Assembly (NCBI GenBank): GCA_934667845.1
Contig: CAKUMQ010000023.1
Location: 1 to 37,072 of the forward strand
Direction: 5' to 3'
Length of the DNA stretch: 37,072 nt
Origin: an uncultured Eubacteriales bacterium
GTDB lineage: Bacteria > Bacillota > Clostridia > Oscillospirales > Acutalibacteraceae
In this document: piece after piece, positions 1 to 6,924 of the stretch
Layout of the letters: the number at the start of each line of letters is the position of its first letter
Numbering within the stretch: position 1 is the first letter of the stretch
The notes under the pieces: generated by a model
Told to the model about the DNA's origin: nothing
Seen by the model: the letters and a program-made list of their open reading frames with translations, nothing else
Database searches by the model: none
Position numbers and translations under genes: made by a program

Positions 1-50
1 CCCCTCCGGCTTTGCTGACGCAAACCCACCTCCCCTTACACAGGGGAGGC
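1..50 (-). repeat. Dispersed palindromic repeat (CCTCCCCTGTGTAAGGGGAGG type), copy 1
   Basis: A stem CCTCCCCT/AGGGGAGG at 29-49 is followed on the minus strand by a spacer and a GGAGGGG end. It differs from 8731-8780 at a single position in 50, and related copies in the other orientation lie at 8629-8680 and 8966-9020. It sits 3' of the minus-strand ABC ATPase gene. Similar high-copy elements are familiar from gut Clostridia. The true left end cannot be seen because the window starts inside or at it. Confidence 0.75.
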
Positions 51-86
51 AAGGGTGCTGCAAATTTCGCACCGCCTGAAATCCAT

Positions 87-137
87 GCCATTAAGGTTTT
101 TCTTTGCCTACTTTCTTTTTTTCAAAAAGAAAGTAGG
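87..137 (-). repeat. CCTACTTTCTTTTT stem-loop repeat, copy 1
   Basis: Read on the minus strand, the stop codon TGA (140-138) is followed directly by CCTACTTTCTTTTT, a short loop, AAAAAGAAAGTAGG, then CAAAGAAAAACCTTAATGG. The same order is seen at 8462-8515 and 19690-19737, with two further copies at 19767-19825 and 19855-19915. The A/T-rich stem with a T-run can act as an intrinsic terminator in either direction. It probably ends the upstream ABC operon. Confidence 0.75.
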
Positions 138-935
138 TCAGGGGGTGAGGAGAGCGCGGTCGTTTGCGAAGCTCTCGCCGGTATCGGCGGAGAATTTTAA
201 GAGCAGCTCGTCAATGGTCAGCTTTTGCTTTTCCTCGCCGGAGATATCGAAAATGATCCTGCCGGCATGCATCATGATGAGCCGGTTGCCGTAGCGGATC
301 GCGTCCCGCATGTTGTGAGTGATCATCATAGCCGTCAGACCGTTTTCGCGGATAATGCGGTCGGACAGCTCCAGCACCTTGGCGGCAGTCTTGGGGTCGA
401 GCGCCGCGGTATGCTCATCCAGAAGCAGCAGCTGCGGTTTTTTCAGCGCCGCCATCAGCAGCGTCAGCGCCTGCCGCTGACCGCCCGAAAGCAGCCCGAC
501 CTGCGTCGTCATGCGGTCCTCAAGCCCCAGATCCAGCTCGCGGAGCCGCTCGCGGTACAGCTCGCGCTCGGCGGCACGGATCCCCCAGCTAAGCCCGCGC
601 CGCTGTCCGCGGCGATAGGCAAGCGCCAGATTTTCCTCGATCTGCATGGCCGCCGCCGTCCCCATCATGGGATCCTGGAACACGCGGCTGATCAGCCCCG
701 CCCGCTTATACGCCGGCATCGCCGTCAGGTCGTGCCCGTCGATCGCGATCGTGCCGTCGTCGACCGGCCATACGCCCGCAATAGCGTTTAACAGCGTGGA
801 TTTGCCCGCGCCGTTGCCGCCGATCACCGTCACGAAATCGCCGGTGTTCAGCGTCAGCGACAGATCGCAAAGCGCCCGCCGCTCATTGATCGTGCCGGCG
901 TGGAAGGTCTTGCTGATATGCGATAATTCAAGCAT
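138..935 (-). CDS. ABC transporter ATP-binding protein (COG1101/TrpZ-like)
   Basis: This is the ATPase of a three-gene amino-acid-type ABC importer and hydrolyses ATP on the cytoplasmic face to drive the permease encoded upstream. Walker A is GGNGAGKST (residues 39-47), the signature is LSGGQRQ, and Walker B continues as LLLLDEHTAALDP; the DEHTAALDP form is typical of COG1101. At 265 residues it has the usual length. The start at MLELSHISKTF is chosen because an upstream extension would be a low-complexity Arg-rich stretch. This ATG overlaps the permease stop by 8 bases, implying translational coupling. The gene ends exactly where a dispersed stem-loop repeat begins. The substrate is unproven; relatives take up tryptophan or tyrosine. 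Confidence 0.9.
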   Translation of the reverse strand: MLELSHISKTFHAGTINERRALCDLSLTLNTGDFVTVIGGNGAGKSTLLNAIAGVWPVDDGTIAIDGHDLTAMPAYKRAGLISRVFQDPMMGTAAAMQIEENLALAYRRGQRRGLSWGIRAAERELYRERLRELDLGLEDRMTTQVGLLSGGQRQALTLLMAALKKPQLLLLDEHTAALDPKTAAKVLELSDRIIRENGLTAMMITHNMRDAIRYGNRLIMMHAGRIIFDISGEEKQKLTIDELLLKFSADTGESFANDRALLTP

Positions 936-1878
936 GCTCCGCCGCCCCCTTCTTCTTCTTTCTGCCGAACCGCTCGCTTCCGCGCAGATTCGGCACCGCA
1001 AGGAAGAGCGCCACGATCGCCGCCGTGAACAGCTTCATGTTGTCCGTCGGCATCTGCAGCCACAGCACCAGCCCGATGGCATAATAATACAAAATACCGC
1101 CGACGATCACAAACAGCATCCGCACCCAGAACGACGCGCCCTTTTTGAAGAGCGCCCGGCACAGCACCTCGCCGATAATGACGGCAGCCAGCCCGATCAC
1201 GATCGCGCCGCGCCCCATATTCACATCCGCAAAGCCCTGATACTGCGACAAAAGCGCGCCCGACAGCGCCACAAGCCCGTTGGAGAGCGAGAGCGCCAGC
1301 ACCTTCGTAAACCGGATGTTGATGCCCTGCGCCTCCGCCATGGCGGCGTTGCAGCCCGTCGCGCGGATGGCGCTGCCCTGCTCGGTGCCGAAATACCAGT
1401 AGAGCAGCGCGATAATTACCGCGGTAAATGCCAGCGCCACGATGATCGAGCGGTTGACATACCGCAGCGACAGCCACAGCGGGAACTGATCGACGCTGAC
1501 ACCCTGGTTCGACTTGCCGAGAATGCTCAGATTCACGGAATACAGGGCGATCTGGGTCAGAATGCCCGACAGGATCGCCGGTATGCGCAGCGCCGTGTGC
1601 AAAAGCCCGGTCACAAGCCCCGCAAGCAGCCCCGAGATCAGCGCCGCTAAAAGCGCGACCCCGATCGGCGCGCCGCCGACCGTCAGCATCACGCAGACCG
1701 CGCCGCCCGTCGCAAACGAGCCGTCCACCGTCAGATCCGCAAAATCCAGCAGCTTATAGGTAATAAATACGCCGAGAGCCATCAGCCCCCAGAGGATCCC
1801 CTGCGCCGTGTTGCCCGGCAGCGAGCGCAGCAGCGCCAGCGGGTCAAGCAGGGAAAAATAGCCGAGAATGTCTGCCAT
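928..1878 (-). CDS. ABC transporter permease (COG4120/TrpY-like)
   Basis: Integral membrane subunit of the same importer, 316 residues with about eight or more hydrophobic segments. The N-terminal motif YKLLDFADLTVDGSFATGG (residues about 41-59) is characteristic of COG4120 permeases, which resemble LivH. The start MADILGYF has a good ribosome binding site (GGAGGAACGG) upstream. The gene lies between the binding protein (stop about 100 bases upstream, separated by a GC-rich hairpin) and the ATPase, with which it overlaps. The three together form the standard binding protein-permease-ATPase order of this family. The transported ligand is inferred only from the family. Confidence 0.9.
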   Translation of the reverse strand: MADILGYFSLLDPLALLRSLPGNTAQGILWGLMALGVFITYKLLDFADLTVDGSFATGGAVCVMLTVGGAPIGVALLAALISGLLAGLVTGLLHTALRIPAILSGILTQIALYSVNLSILGKSNQGVSVDQFPLWLSLRYVNRSIIVALAFTAVIIALLYWYFGTEQGSAIRATGCNAAMAEAQGINIRFTKVLALSLSNGLVALSGALLSQYQGFADVNMGRGAIVIGLAAVIIGEVLCRALFKKGASFWVRMLFVIVGGILYYYAIGLVLWLQMPTDNMKLFTAAIVALFLAVPNLRGSERFGRKKKKGAAEHA

Positions 1879-1923
1879 AAATTCCGTTCCTCCGTCTGTT
1901 TTTTCGCCTGTGAAAACCGATCT

Positions 1924-1952
1924 GCCCCGTTCCGGTCAGACCGGGACGGGGC
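1924..1952 (-). other. GC-rich intercistronic hairpin between binding protein and permease
   Basis: GCCCCGT-CCGG pairs with CCGG-ACGGGGC around a short loop. No T-run follows on the minus strand, so it is more likely an mRNA-stabilising or translation-spacing hairpin than a terminator. Comparable hairpins occupy the same position in the liv operon (4836-4931) and the gln-like operon (10653-10692). Confidence 0.6.
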
Positions 1953-1978
1953 AAACGCACCACTGTCCGCAGGGCGGC

Positions 1979-2944
1979 TCAGCCAATCGCCGTATAGCCC
2001 TCGGGCGGCGTCACGCCGAGCTTCTCGCAGAACGACGCGTTGTACTTTTTCGTCGTTTTCGGGGCGAATTTGACTGCCATCGTCCTGATGTCCGCGCCGT
2101 TAACCAAAATGTCATACGCCATCAGACCCGCTTCATAGCCAATGTCATAATAATCAATGGACAGGGTCGCCACGCCGCAGCCTGCGCAGATGCCCTCCTC
2201 GCCGGCAATGATCGGGGTCTTCGTGGACAGGGACACCTGACCGATGACCTCCTTGTTGCTCGCGACTGTGTTGTCGGTCGGCACATAGACCACGTCGCTC
2301 GCCTCGCACGCCGTGCGCGCGACGCCCGCCGCGTCGTTGGAATCCGCAAACGTGTACTCCGTGCAGGTGACGTTCTTCGCCGCGAGATAATCGCTGATGA
2401 CCGTTGCCTGATACTTGGAATTCGGCTCGGCGGAGCAGTAGAGGATGCCGACCTTTTTCACGTCCGGGAACAGTGTGAGCAGCATGTCCGCCTGCTCGGT
2501 CAGCGGCGCGAGGTCGGATGTGCCGGAGATGTTGCGGCCGCTCGTGCCGGTCCAGTCGGTCATGTTCAGCGCGGTGGCGTAATCCGTGATCGACGTGCCG
2601 AGGATCGGGATCTCCGCCGTGGCGGCTGCCGCCGACTGCAGCGCCGGCGTGGCGTTCGCGAGGATCAGATCCACCTTGTTCGCCACAAACTGGTTGCAGA
2701 TCGTGCTGCAGTTCGTCGCCTCGTTCTGGGCGTTCTGCTCGTTAAAGCGCACCTTGTCGCCGAGCTTCTCGGTCAGTGCCTCGCGGAAGCCCCTCGTCGC
2801 CTCGTCGAGCGCGGGGTGCTGTGTAAGCTGGCAGATGCCGACGGTATAGACGCCGCTGTTCCCCGCACCCGCGCAGCCGACACAGCCGCACAGGATCGCC
2901 GCCGCGAGCAGCAGCGCGGACAGTATGCGTATACTCTTTTTCAT
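1979..2944 (-). CDS. ABC transporter substrate-binding lipoprotein (COG2984, ABC_sub_bind family)
   Basis: Extracellular, membrane-tethered ligand-capture subunit of the importer encoded downstream (permease 928-1878, ATPase 138-935). The start MKKSIRIL is preceded by GGGAGG at good spacing. A lipoprotein signal peptide ends in the lipobox LCGC (Cys21). The mature part begins VYTVGICQLTQHPALDEAT, typical of COG2984, where the QLxxHPALD stretch is conserved; TSITDYA and the tail region also match. At 321 residues the length is normal. The TrpX-type family is often regulated by T-box leaders, but no T-box sequence was found upstream. A promoter at 3088-3116 explains transcription. Aromatic amino acid transport is possible but not shown. 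Confidence 0.9.
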   Translation of the reverse strand: MKKSIRILSALLLAAAILCGCVGCAGAGNSGVYTVGICQLTQHPALDEATRGFREALTEKLGDKVRFNEQNAQNEATNCSTICNQFVANKVDLILANATPALQSAAAATAEIPILGTSITDYATALNMTDWTGTSGRNISGTSDLAPLTEQADMLLTLFPDVKKVGILYCSAEPNSKYQATVISDYLAAKNVTCTEYTFADSNDAAGVARTACEASDVVYVPTDNTVASNKEVIGQVSLSTKTPIIAGEEGICAGCGVATLSIDYYDIGYEAGLMAYDILVNGADIRTMAVKFAPKTTKKYNASFCEKLGVTPPEGYTAIG

Positions 2945-3087
2945 AATAAAGACCTCCCGTTCAAGACTCCCGTTACAGTGCTGATTTAAACGACTAAAGC
3001 GTTTGGCTCCCAAAAAAGCAGGAGGACCGTTTTTGACCCGCCCGCTGTTTAAACTGTCGAAAAACCGCACGATATGGGATTTGCCTT

Positions 3088-3116
3088 ATTGTACCACATC
3101 CCGCCGCCGGATGCAA
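3088..3116 (-). promoter_or_regulatory. Sigma-A-type promoter of the COG2984 ABC operon
   Basis: On the minus strand, TTGCAT (3116-3111), a 17-base spacer and TACAAT (3093-3088) form a good vegetative promoter. It leaves an untranslated leader of roughly 135 bases before the ATG at 2944. No riboswitch or T-box was recognised in that leader. Confidence 0.7.
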
Positions 3117-3202
3117 GCATTCTTTTTTCACAAGCCTTTCTCGACGCTGTGCAGATAATTTGGCGTCTTTTCCGATTTAACGCGATAAACACAAAAACCC
3201 CC

Positions 3203-3231
3203 TTGACAACGGCGGCGGACAGTGGTATAGT
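3203..3231 (+). promoter_or_regulatory. Strong sigma-A promoter upstream of the liv leader
   Basis: A perfect -35 TTGACA (3203-3208), a 17-base spacer and -10 TATAGT (3226-3231). Transcription should begin near 3238. About 26 bases later lies a small ORF (3264) with an AGGGAGG ribosome binding site. It is divergent from the promoter at 3088-3116, with roughly 90 bp between the two -35 boxes. Confidence 0.8.
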
Positions 3232-3248
3232 ACGGGCAAAGAAACGAA

Positions 3249-3336
3249 AGGGAGGCGCGGCGTATGTACGGCATGACGGCAACACGGTCGACCTGTGCGG
3301 ATTCTGCCGCGCGGGCTTTCTCGTTCTGCGCTCCCT
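3249..3336 (+). promoter_or_regulatory. Possible Shine-Dalgarno-sequestering pairing in the liv leader
   Basis: The ribosome binding site segment AGGGAGGCGC (3249-3258) is complementary, with one bulged G, to GCGCTCCCT (3328-3336). A second arm, GCGGC near 3258-3262, can pair with GCCGC near 3306-3310. If formed, these would hide the start of the small ORF at 3264. This is a base-pairing observation; no ligand or protein is known. Confidence 0.35.
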
Positions 3337-3524
3337 GCGCTTCTTGCGCCTGCACGGAAAAGGGCAATGTCAACGTATCGGACACCGCTATGTCTGCGGT
3401 GTCCTTTTTTGTTATATCCGTCGTATCCGCGGCGATGATTCTGCGCGCGCAGATCATTGTACGCGTCCTGGCGGCGATCCGACTGTTGATTATGGACAAA
3501 GCGAAGCCTGTATCCGTCTGCTGA
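3264..3524 (+). CDS. Putative leader peptide ORF of the liv operon, C-terminal part rich in Ile/Leu/Val
   Basis: An 86-codon ORF starting 8 bases after an AGGGAGG site and about 26 bases after the likely transcription start. The first half is Cys-rich (five Cys between residues 11 and 30). The second half contains VISVV and then, from Met58 (3435), a run in which 11 of the 18 residues following the Met are Ile, Leu or Val. The stop codon lies 18 bases before a terminator-like hairpin that has a competing partner inside codons 80-82. That layout resembles ilv/leu leader peptides used in ribosome-mediated attenuation, and fits the branched-chain transporter downstream. Met58 has no clear ribosome binding site of its own, so translation would have to come from 3264 and pass through the terminator at 3380-3410. 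A small membrane protein, or no protein at all, are the alternatives. Confidence 0.4.
   Translation: MYGMTATRSTCADSAARAFSFCAPCASCACTEKGNVNVSDTAMSAVSFFVISVVSAAMILRAQIIVRVLAAIRLLIMDKAKPVSVC
3380..3410 (+). terminator. Intrinsic terminator inside the liv leader
   Basis: A perfect 9-bp stem, GGACACCGC (3380-3388) with GCGGTGTCC (3396-3404), a 7-base loop and six T residues. It lies within the small ORF starting at 3264. It may end a roughly 175-nt RNA starting near 3238, or act as a first attenuator that a translating ribosome would melt. Confidence 0.8.
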
Positions 3525-3575
3525 ACACAGATGATAGAATGTGGCTTCGCGGGAAACGCGAAGCCATATTTTATT
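3501..3575 (+). promoter_or_regulatory. Mutually exclusive antiterminator/terminator hairpins
   Basis: Terminator-like hairpin: GGCTTCGCG (3543-3551), loop GGAAA, CGCGAAGCC (3557-3565), then ATATTTTATT. The left arm can instead pair with GCGAAGCC at 3501-3508, which lies in the last codons of the small ORF; the two pairings exclude each other. A ribosome stalled at the upstream Ile/Leu/Val codons would leave 3501-3508 free and favour the antiterminator. One reaching the stop at 3522 would cover part of it and favour termination. The U-tract is interrupted, so termination may be partial. Confidence 0.5.
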
Positions 3576-3581
3576 ATACAA

Positions 3582-3610
3582 GGCTTTCGTCCCGGGCCCG
3601 GGCGAAAGCC
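3582..3610 (+). other. Long inverted repeat just upstream of livJ
   Basis: GGCTTTCG (3582-3589) pairs with CGAAAGCC (3603-3610), enclosing CCCGGGCCCGGG, itself self-complementary. The hairpin ends about 20 bases before the livJ ribosome binding site and has no T-run, so it may protect the 5' end of the livJ mRNA. Confidence 0.55.
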
Positions 3611-3643
3611 GCCCCCTAAAAATCCGTAAAGGAGAGATCAACC

Positions 3644-4789
3644 ATGAAAAAAGTGATGAGTTTGCTGGCGGTCGCGGTTATGCTGATCGGCGTGCTGTCC
3701 GGGTGCGCCGGAGAGACCGCGGACGATAATGCGTTCAAGATCGGCGGTACCGGTCCTCTGACGGGCGGTGCGGCGATCTACGGCAACGCGGCGAAGCGCG
3801 GCGCGGAGATCGCCATCGAAGAGATCAATGCGATGGGCGGCATTCAGTTTTCCTTGAAGTATGAGGACGATCAGCATGACCCCGAAAAGGCGGTCAACGC
3901 GTACAACGCAGTGAAGGACTGGGGCATGGTGCTGTCGCTCGGCTCCGTGACGTCGAAGCCCGCCGAGGCGACCTCGACGCTGAACAAGAAGGACCGCATC
4001 TTCGCGCTGACGCCGTCCGCCTCCTCGACCGGCACGGTTAAGGGCAAGGACAACGTCTATCAGATGTGCTTCATGGATCCGAACCAGGGCTACGCCTCCG
4101 CTCAGTATATCTCCGAGAAGAAGCTCGCGACCAAGGTGGCGGTCATCTACATGAACGATGATCCGTATTCCAGCGGCATCTACGAGACGTTCAAGGATGA
4201 GGCGGCAAAGGTCGGTCTGGAGATCGTCAGCGCCACGACGTTTGCCAGCGGCAACGACACCGACTTCTCCGTGCAGGTGAAGGACGCCAAGGACAAGGGC
4301 GCCGAGCTCGTGTTCCTGCCGATGTACTATCAGCCCGCCTCGCTGATCTTCATTGAGGCGAAAAAGCAGAACTTCGCGCCGAAGTGGTTCGGTGTGGACG
4401 GCATGGACGGCATCCTGACCCTCAAGGGCTTTGACAAGAGCCTCGCCGAGGGCGTGATGCTCCTGACCCCGTTCAACGCGGATGCGACCGACGACAAGAC
4501 CAAGGCGTTTGTCGCGAAGTATCAGGAGAAATACGGCGAGGTGCCGAACCAGTTCGCCGCCGATGCCTATGACTGCATCTACGCCTACAAGCAGGCGCTG
4601 GAGGGCGCGGGCTACACCACCGCCAAGGGTGTGAAGGTGGATGAGCTTTGCACGAAGATGATCGAGCAGTTCTCCACGATGACCTTCAGCGGTCTGACCG
4701 GCGAGGGCATGACCTGGAAGGACGGCGCGGTGTCCAAGTCCCCGAAGGGCATGGTCATCGAAGACGGCGCGTATAAGGGCCTGGATTGA
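3644..4789 (+). CDS. livJ: Branched-chain amino acid ABC transporter substrate-binding lipoprotein
   Basis: First gene of a complete five-gene LIV-type importer. It binds branched-chain or related amino acids outside the membrane and delivers them to LivH/LivM. The signal peptide ends in the lipobox LSGC (Cys21). The mature protein starts with IGGTGPLTGGAAIYG, typical of the Peripla_BP_6 Leu/Ile/Val-binding fold, followed by RGAEIAIEEINAMGG. At 381 residues the length is normal. An AAAGGAGAG ribosome binding site precedes the ATG. A complex leader with a possible attenuator lies upstream (3203-3640), and two strong hairpins separate it from livH, probably raising binding protein over permease. 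Exact ligand specificity cannot be read from sequence. Confidence 0.93.
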   Translation: MKKVMSLLAVAVMLIGVLSGCAGETADDNAFKIGGTGPLTGGAAIYGNAAKRGAEIAIEEINAMGGIQFSLKYEDDQHDPEKAVNAYNAVKDWGMVLSLGSVTSKPAEATSTLNKKDRIFALTPSASSTGTVKGKDNVYQMCFMDPNQGYASAQYISEKKLATKVAVIYMNDDPYSSGIYETFKDEAAKVGLEIVSATTFASGNDTDFSVQVKDAKDKGAELVFLPMYYQPASLIFIEAKKQNFAPKWFGVDGMDGILTLKGFDKSLAEGVMLLTPFNADATDDKTKAFVAKYQEKYGEVPNQFAADAYDCIYAYKQALEGAGYTTAKGVKVDELCTKMIEQFSTMTFSGLTGEGMTWKDGAVSKSPKGMVIEDGAYKGLD

Positions 4790-4835
4790 TCGCGCACTTT
4801 CGATCGACTGCATAAAAGTGATCTGCCATACCGTT

Positions 4836-4865
4836 CCCGGCGGCGGGGGTGACCCCGTCGCCGGG
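4836..4865 (+). other. Intercistronic hairpin 1 between livJ and livH
   Basis: CCCGGCG-CGGGG pairs with CCCCG-CGCCGGG around GTGA, with a single G/T mismatch. It is immediately followed by a second hairpin. It has no T-run and probably protects the livJ mRNA 3' end. Confidence 0.65.
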
Positions 4866-4867
4866 AC

Positions 4868-4931
4868 GCGGTACGAAGCGGAAAACGCGCCGAAGTGCCG
4901 ACGGCTTTCCGGTTCGTACCGCATTATTTTT
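4868..4931 (+). terminator. Intercistronic hairpin 2, partial terminator/attenuator between livJ and livH
   Basis: GCGGTACGAA (4868-4877) pairs with TTCGTACCGC (4913-4922), with additional GGAAA/TTTCC pairing inside, followed by ATTATTTTT. It has the form of a weak terminator placed right before the livH ribosome binding site, which would lower expression of the membrane and ATPase genes relative to livJ. Confidence 0.6.
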
Positions 4932-4948
4932 CAGAGAGGTGACAGCCG

Positions 4949-5839
4949 ATGTCCTTTTTAAGCAACCTGATCAGCGGGATCAGTCTCGGCAGCATCTATG
5001 CCATCATTGCTCTCGGCTATACGATGGTGTACGGCATAGCGAAGATGCTCAACTTCGCCCACGGTGATATCATCATGGTGGGCGCTTACATTTGTTTTTT
5101 TGCGATCACGAGCTTTGAGCTTCCGCCGCTCGTCGGCATCCTGCTCGCGATCATCGTCTGTACGCTGCTCGGCATGGTCGTGGAGCGGCTCGCCTATAAG
5201 CCGCTGCGCTCGGCGCCGTCGCTCGCGGTGCTGATCACCGCGATCGGCGTATCGTATTTTCTGCAGAACGCGGCGCTGCTGCTGTGGTCGCCGAACCCGA
5301 ATATCTTCCCGTCGTTCATGGAGTTCGGCGGCAAGACGGGGCTTGAGCTGTTCGGCGGCAAGCTGACCGTCAACTGGGTGACGCTGGTCACGATCGCGGT
5401 CTGCATCGTCATCATGCTGGCACTGACGTGGTTCACCGGCTGCACGAAGATAGGCAAGGCGATGCGTGCCGTGTCGGAGAACCGGCAGGCGGCGGAGCTG
5501 ATGGGCATTCATGTGAACTCGACGATCTCCCTGACGTTTGCGATCGGCTCCGGACTGGCGGCGATCGCGGGCGTGCTGCTCTGCTCGGCGTATCCGAACC
5601 TCGTGCCGACGACCGGCTCCATGCCGGGCATCAAGGCGTTTACGGCGGCGGTGTTCGGCGGCATCGGCTCGATCCCGGGCGCCATGCTCGGCGGTATCCT
5701 GCTCGGTATCATCGAAATTTTTGCCAAGGCGTATCTGTCCACGCAGCTGTCGGACGCTATCGTGTTCGCGGTGCTGATCGTGGTGCTGCTGGTCAAGCCC
5801 AGCGGACTCCTCGGCAAGAAGATCCGCGTGAAAGTCTGA
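4949..5839 (+). CDS. livH: Branched-chain amino acid ABC transporter permease LivH
   Basis: One of two membrane subunits of the LIV-type importer, 296 residues, almost entirely hydrophobic helices. The segment GYTMVYGIAKMLNFAHGDI near the N-terminus corresponds to the conserved LivH stretch ending in NFAHG. Later, ENRQAAELMGIHVN matches the cytoplasmic loop that contacts the ATPases. A GAGAGGTG ribosome binding site precedes the ATG. The stop codon is 10 bases before the chosen livM start. It acts with LivM in the membrane. Confidence 0.93.
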   Translation: MSFLSNLISGISLGSIYAIIALGYTMVYGIAKMLNFAHGDIIMVGAYICFFAITSFELPPLVGILLAIIVCTLLGMVVERLAYKPLRSAPSLAVLITAIGVSYFLQNAALLLWSPNPNIFPSFMEFGGKTGLELFGGKLTVNWVTLVTIAVCIVIMLALTWFTGCTKIGKAMRAVSENRQAAELMGIHVNSTISLTFAIGSGLAAIAGVLLCSAYPNLVPTTGSMPGIKAFTAAVFGGIGSIPGAMLGGILLGIIEIFAKAYLSTQLSDAIVFAVLIVVLLVKPSGLLGKKIRVKV

Positions 5840-5849
5840 GGTGAGCGGT

Positions 5850-6923
5850 ATGAAAATGCGAAGCAAAACAACGATTACCAACATCAGCGCCTATGCGCTG
5901 GTGGTCGGGGCTTTTGTGGCGCTGCAGCTGCTTGGCAGCTTCGGCGCGCTGTCCTCGTCGATGAAGGGCATGCTCGTGCCGATCTGCGCCTATGTGGTCA
6001 TGGCGCTGTCACTGAACCTGACGGTCGGCGTGCTCGGCGAGCTGAGCCTCGGCCACGCGGGCTTTATGAGCGTCGGCGCATTTATGGGCGTGACCGCCTC
6101 CGTGATGATGGAGGGTGCGGTGTCGCCCGACTGGCTGCGGCTGCTGCTCGCCATGCTGGTCGGCGCGCTGTTTGCGGCGATTGCAGGCGTGCTGATCGGC
6201 ATCCCTGTGCTGCGGTTGAACGGCGACTATCTTGCGATCGTGACGCTGGCGTTCGGCGAGATCATCAAGAGCATCTTCAACAACCTCTATCTCGGCGTCG
6301 ATGCGCGCGGGCTGCATGTGAGCCTTCTGCATGACAAGACCGGCATCGGCGAAAACGGCAAGCTCATCATCAACGGCGCGATGGGCATCAGCAATGTGGC
6401 GCCGATCGCCACGTTTACGATGGGCGCGCTGCTGATCGTGCTGACGCTCGCGATCGTGTTCAATCTGGTGAACAGCCGCGCGGGACGCGCGATCATGGCG
6501 ATCCGCGACAACAGCATTGCCGCAGAGAGCGTCGGCATCCCGCTGACGCGGTATAAAATGCTGGCGTTTGTGATCTCCGCCGCCATTGCGGGCGCGGCGG
6601 GCACGCTGTTTGCGAGCAACTATTCCACCGTCGTCGCGAACAAATTCGACTTCAACACCTCGATTCTGATTCTCGTGTTCGTCGTGCTGGGCGGCCAGGG
6701 CAACATGCTCGGCTCCATCATCGCGGCGACCGTGCTGACCGTGCTGCCCGAGGCGCTGCGGCAGTTCCAGGATTACCGGATGCTGGTCTACGCCATCGTG
6801 CTGATCCTCGTCATGCTGGCGACGAACAACCCGACGATCCGCGGCTTTTTGCAGTCGCTGTGGAAGAAAGTGACCGGGTGGTTCGCCTGGCGGAAGCGGA
6901 CAGACGACAAGGAGGTGTCCTGA
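5850..6923 (+). CDS. livM: Branched-chain amino acid ABC transporter permease LivM
   Basis: Second membrane subunit of the LIV-type importer, about 357 residues, longer than LivH as is usual. The motif LNLTVGVLGELSLGHAGFM is the LivM signature, and IRDNSIAAESVGIPLTRYK is the conserved cytoplasmic coupling loop. The start ATG at 5850 is preferred because GAGGTGAG lies six bases upstream; an in-frame GTG at 5841 overlaps that site and is less likely. livG starts one base after its stop. Confidence 0.92.
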   Translation: MKMRSKTTITNISAYALVVGAFVALQLLGSFGALSSSMKGMLVPICAYVVMALSLNLTVGVLGELSLGHAGFMSVGAFMGVTASVMMEGAVSPDWLRLLLAMLVGALFAAIAGVLIGIPVLRLNGDYLAIVTLAFGEIIKSIFNNLYLGVDARGLHVSLLHDKTGIGENGKLIINGAMGISNVAPIATFTMGALLIVLTLAIVFNLVNSRAGRAIMAIRDNSIAAESVGIPLTRYKMLAFVISAAIAGAAGTLFASNYSTVVANKFDFNTSILILVFVVLGGQGNMLGSIIAATVLTVLPEALRQFQDYRMLVYAIVLILVMLATNNPTIRGFLQSLWKKVTGWFAWRKRTDDKEVS

Positions 6924-6924
6924 C

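Noticed and set aside
3074..3619. A 181-codon open frame overlapping the liv leader
   Set aside because: It starts inside the divergent promoter region without a ribosome binding site, and runs through both terminator-like hairpins in a frame with many Arg codons. The 3264 frame has the better start signals.
2945..3643. T-box or known amino acid riboswitch upstream of the two amino acid operons
   Set aside because: No T-box sequence (AGGGUGGNACCGCG-like) or recognisable riboswitch core was found on either strand by eye. Only promoters, hairpins and the small ORF are supportable.
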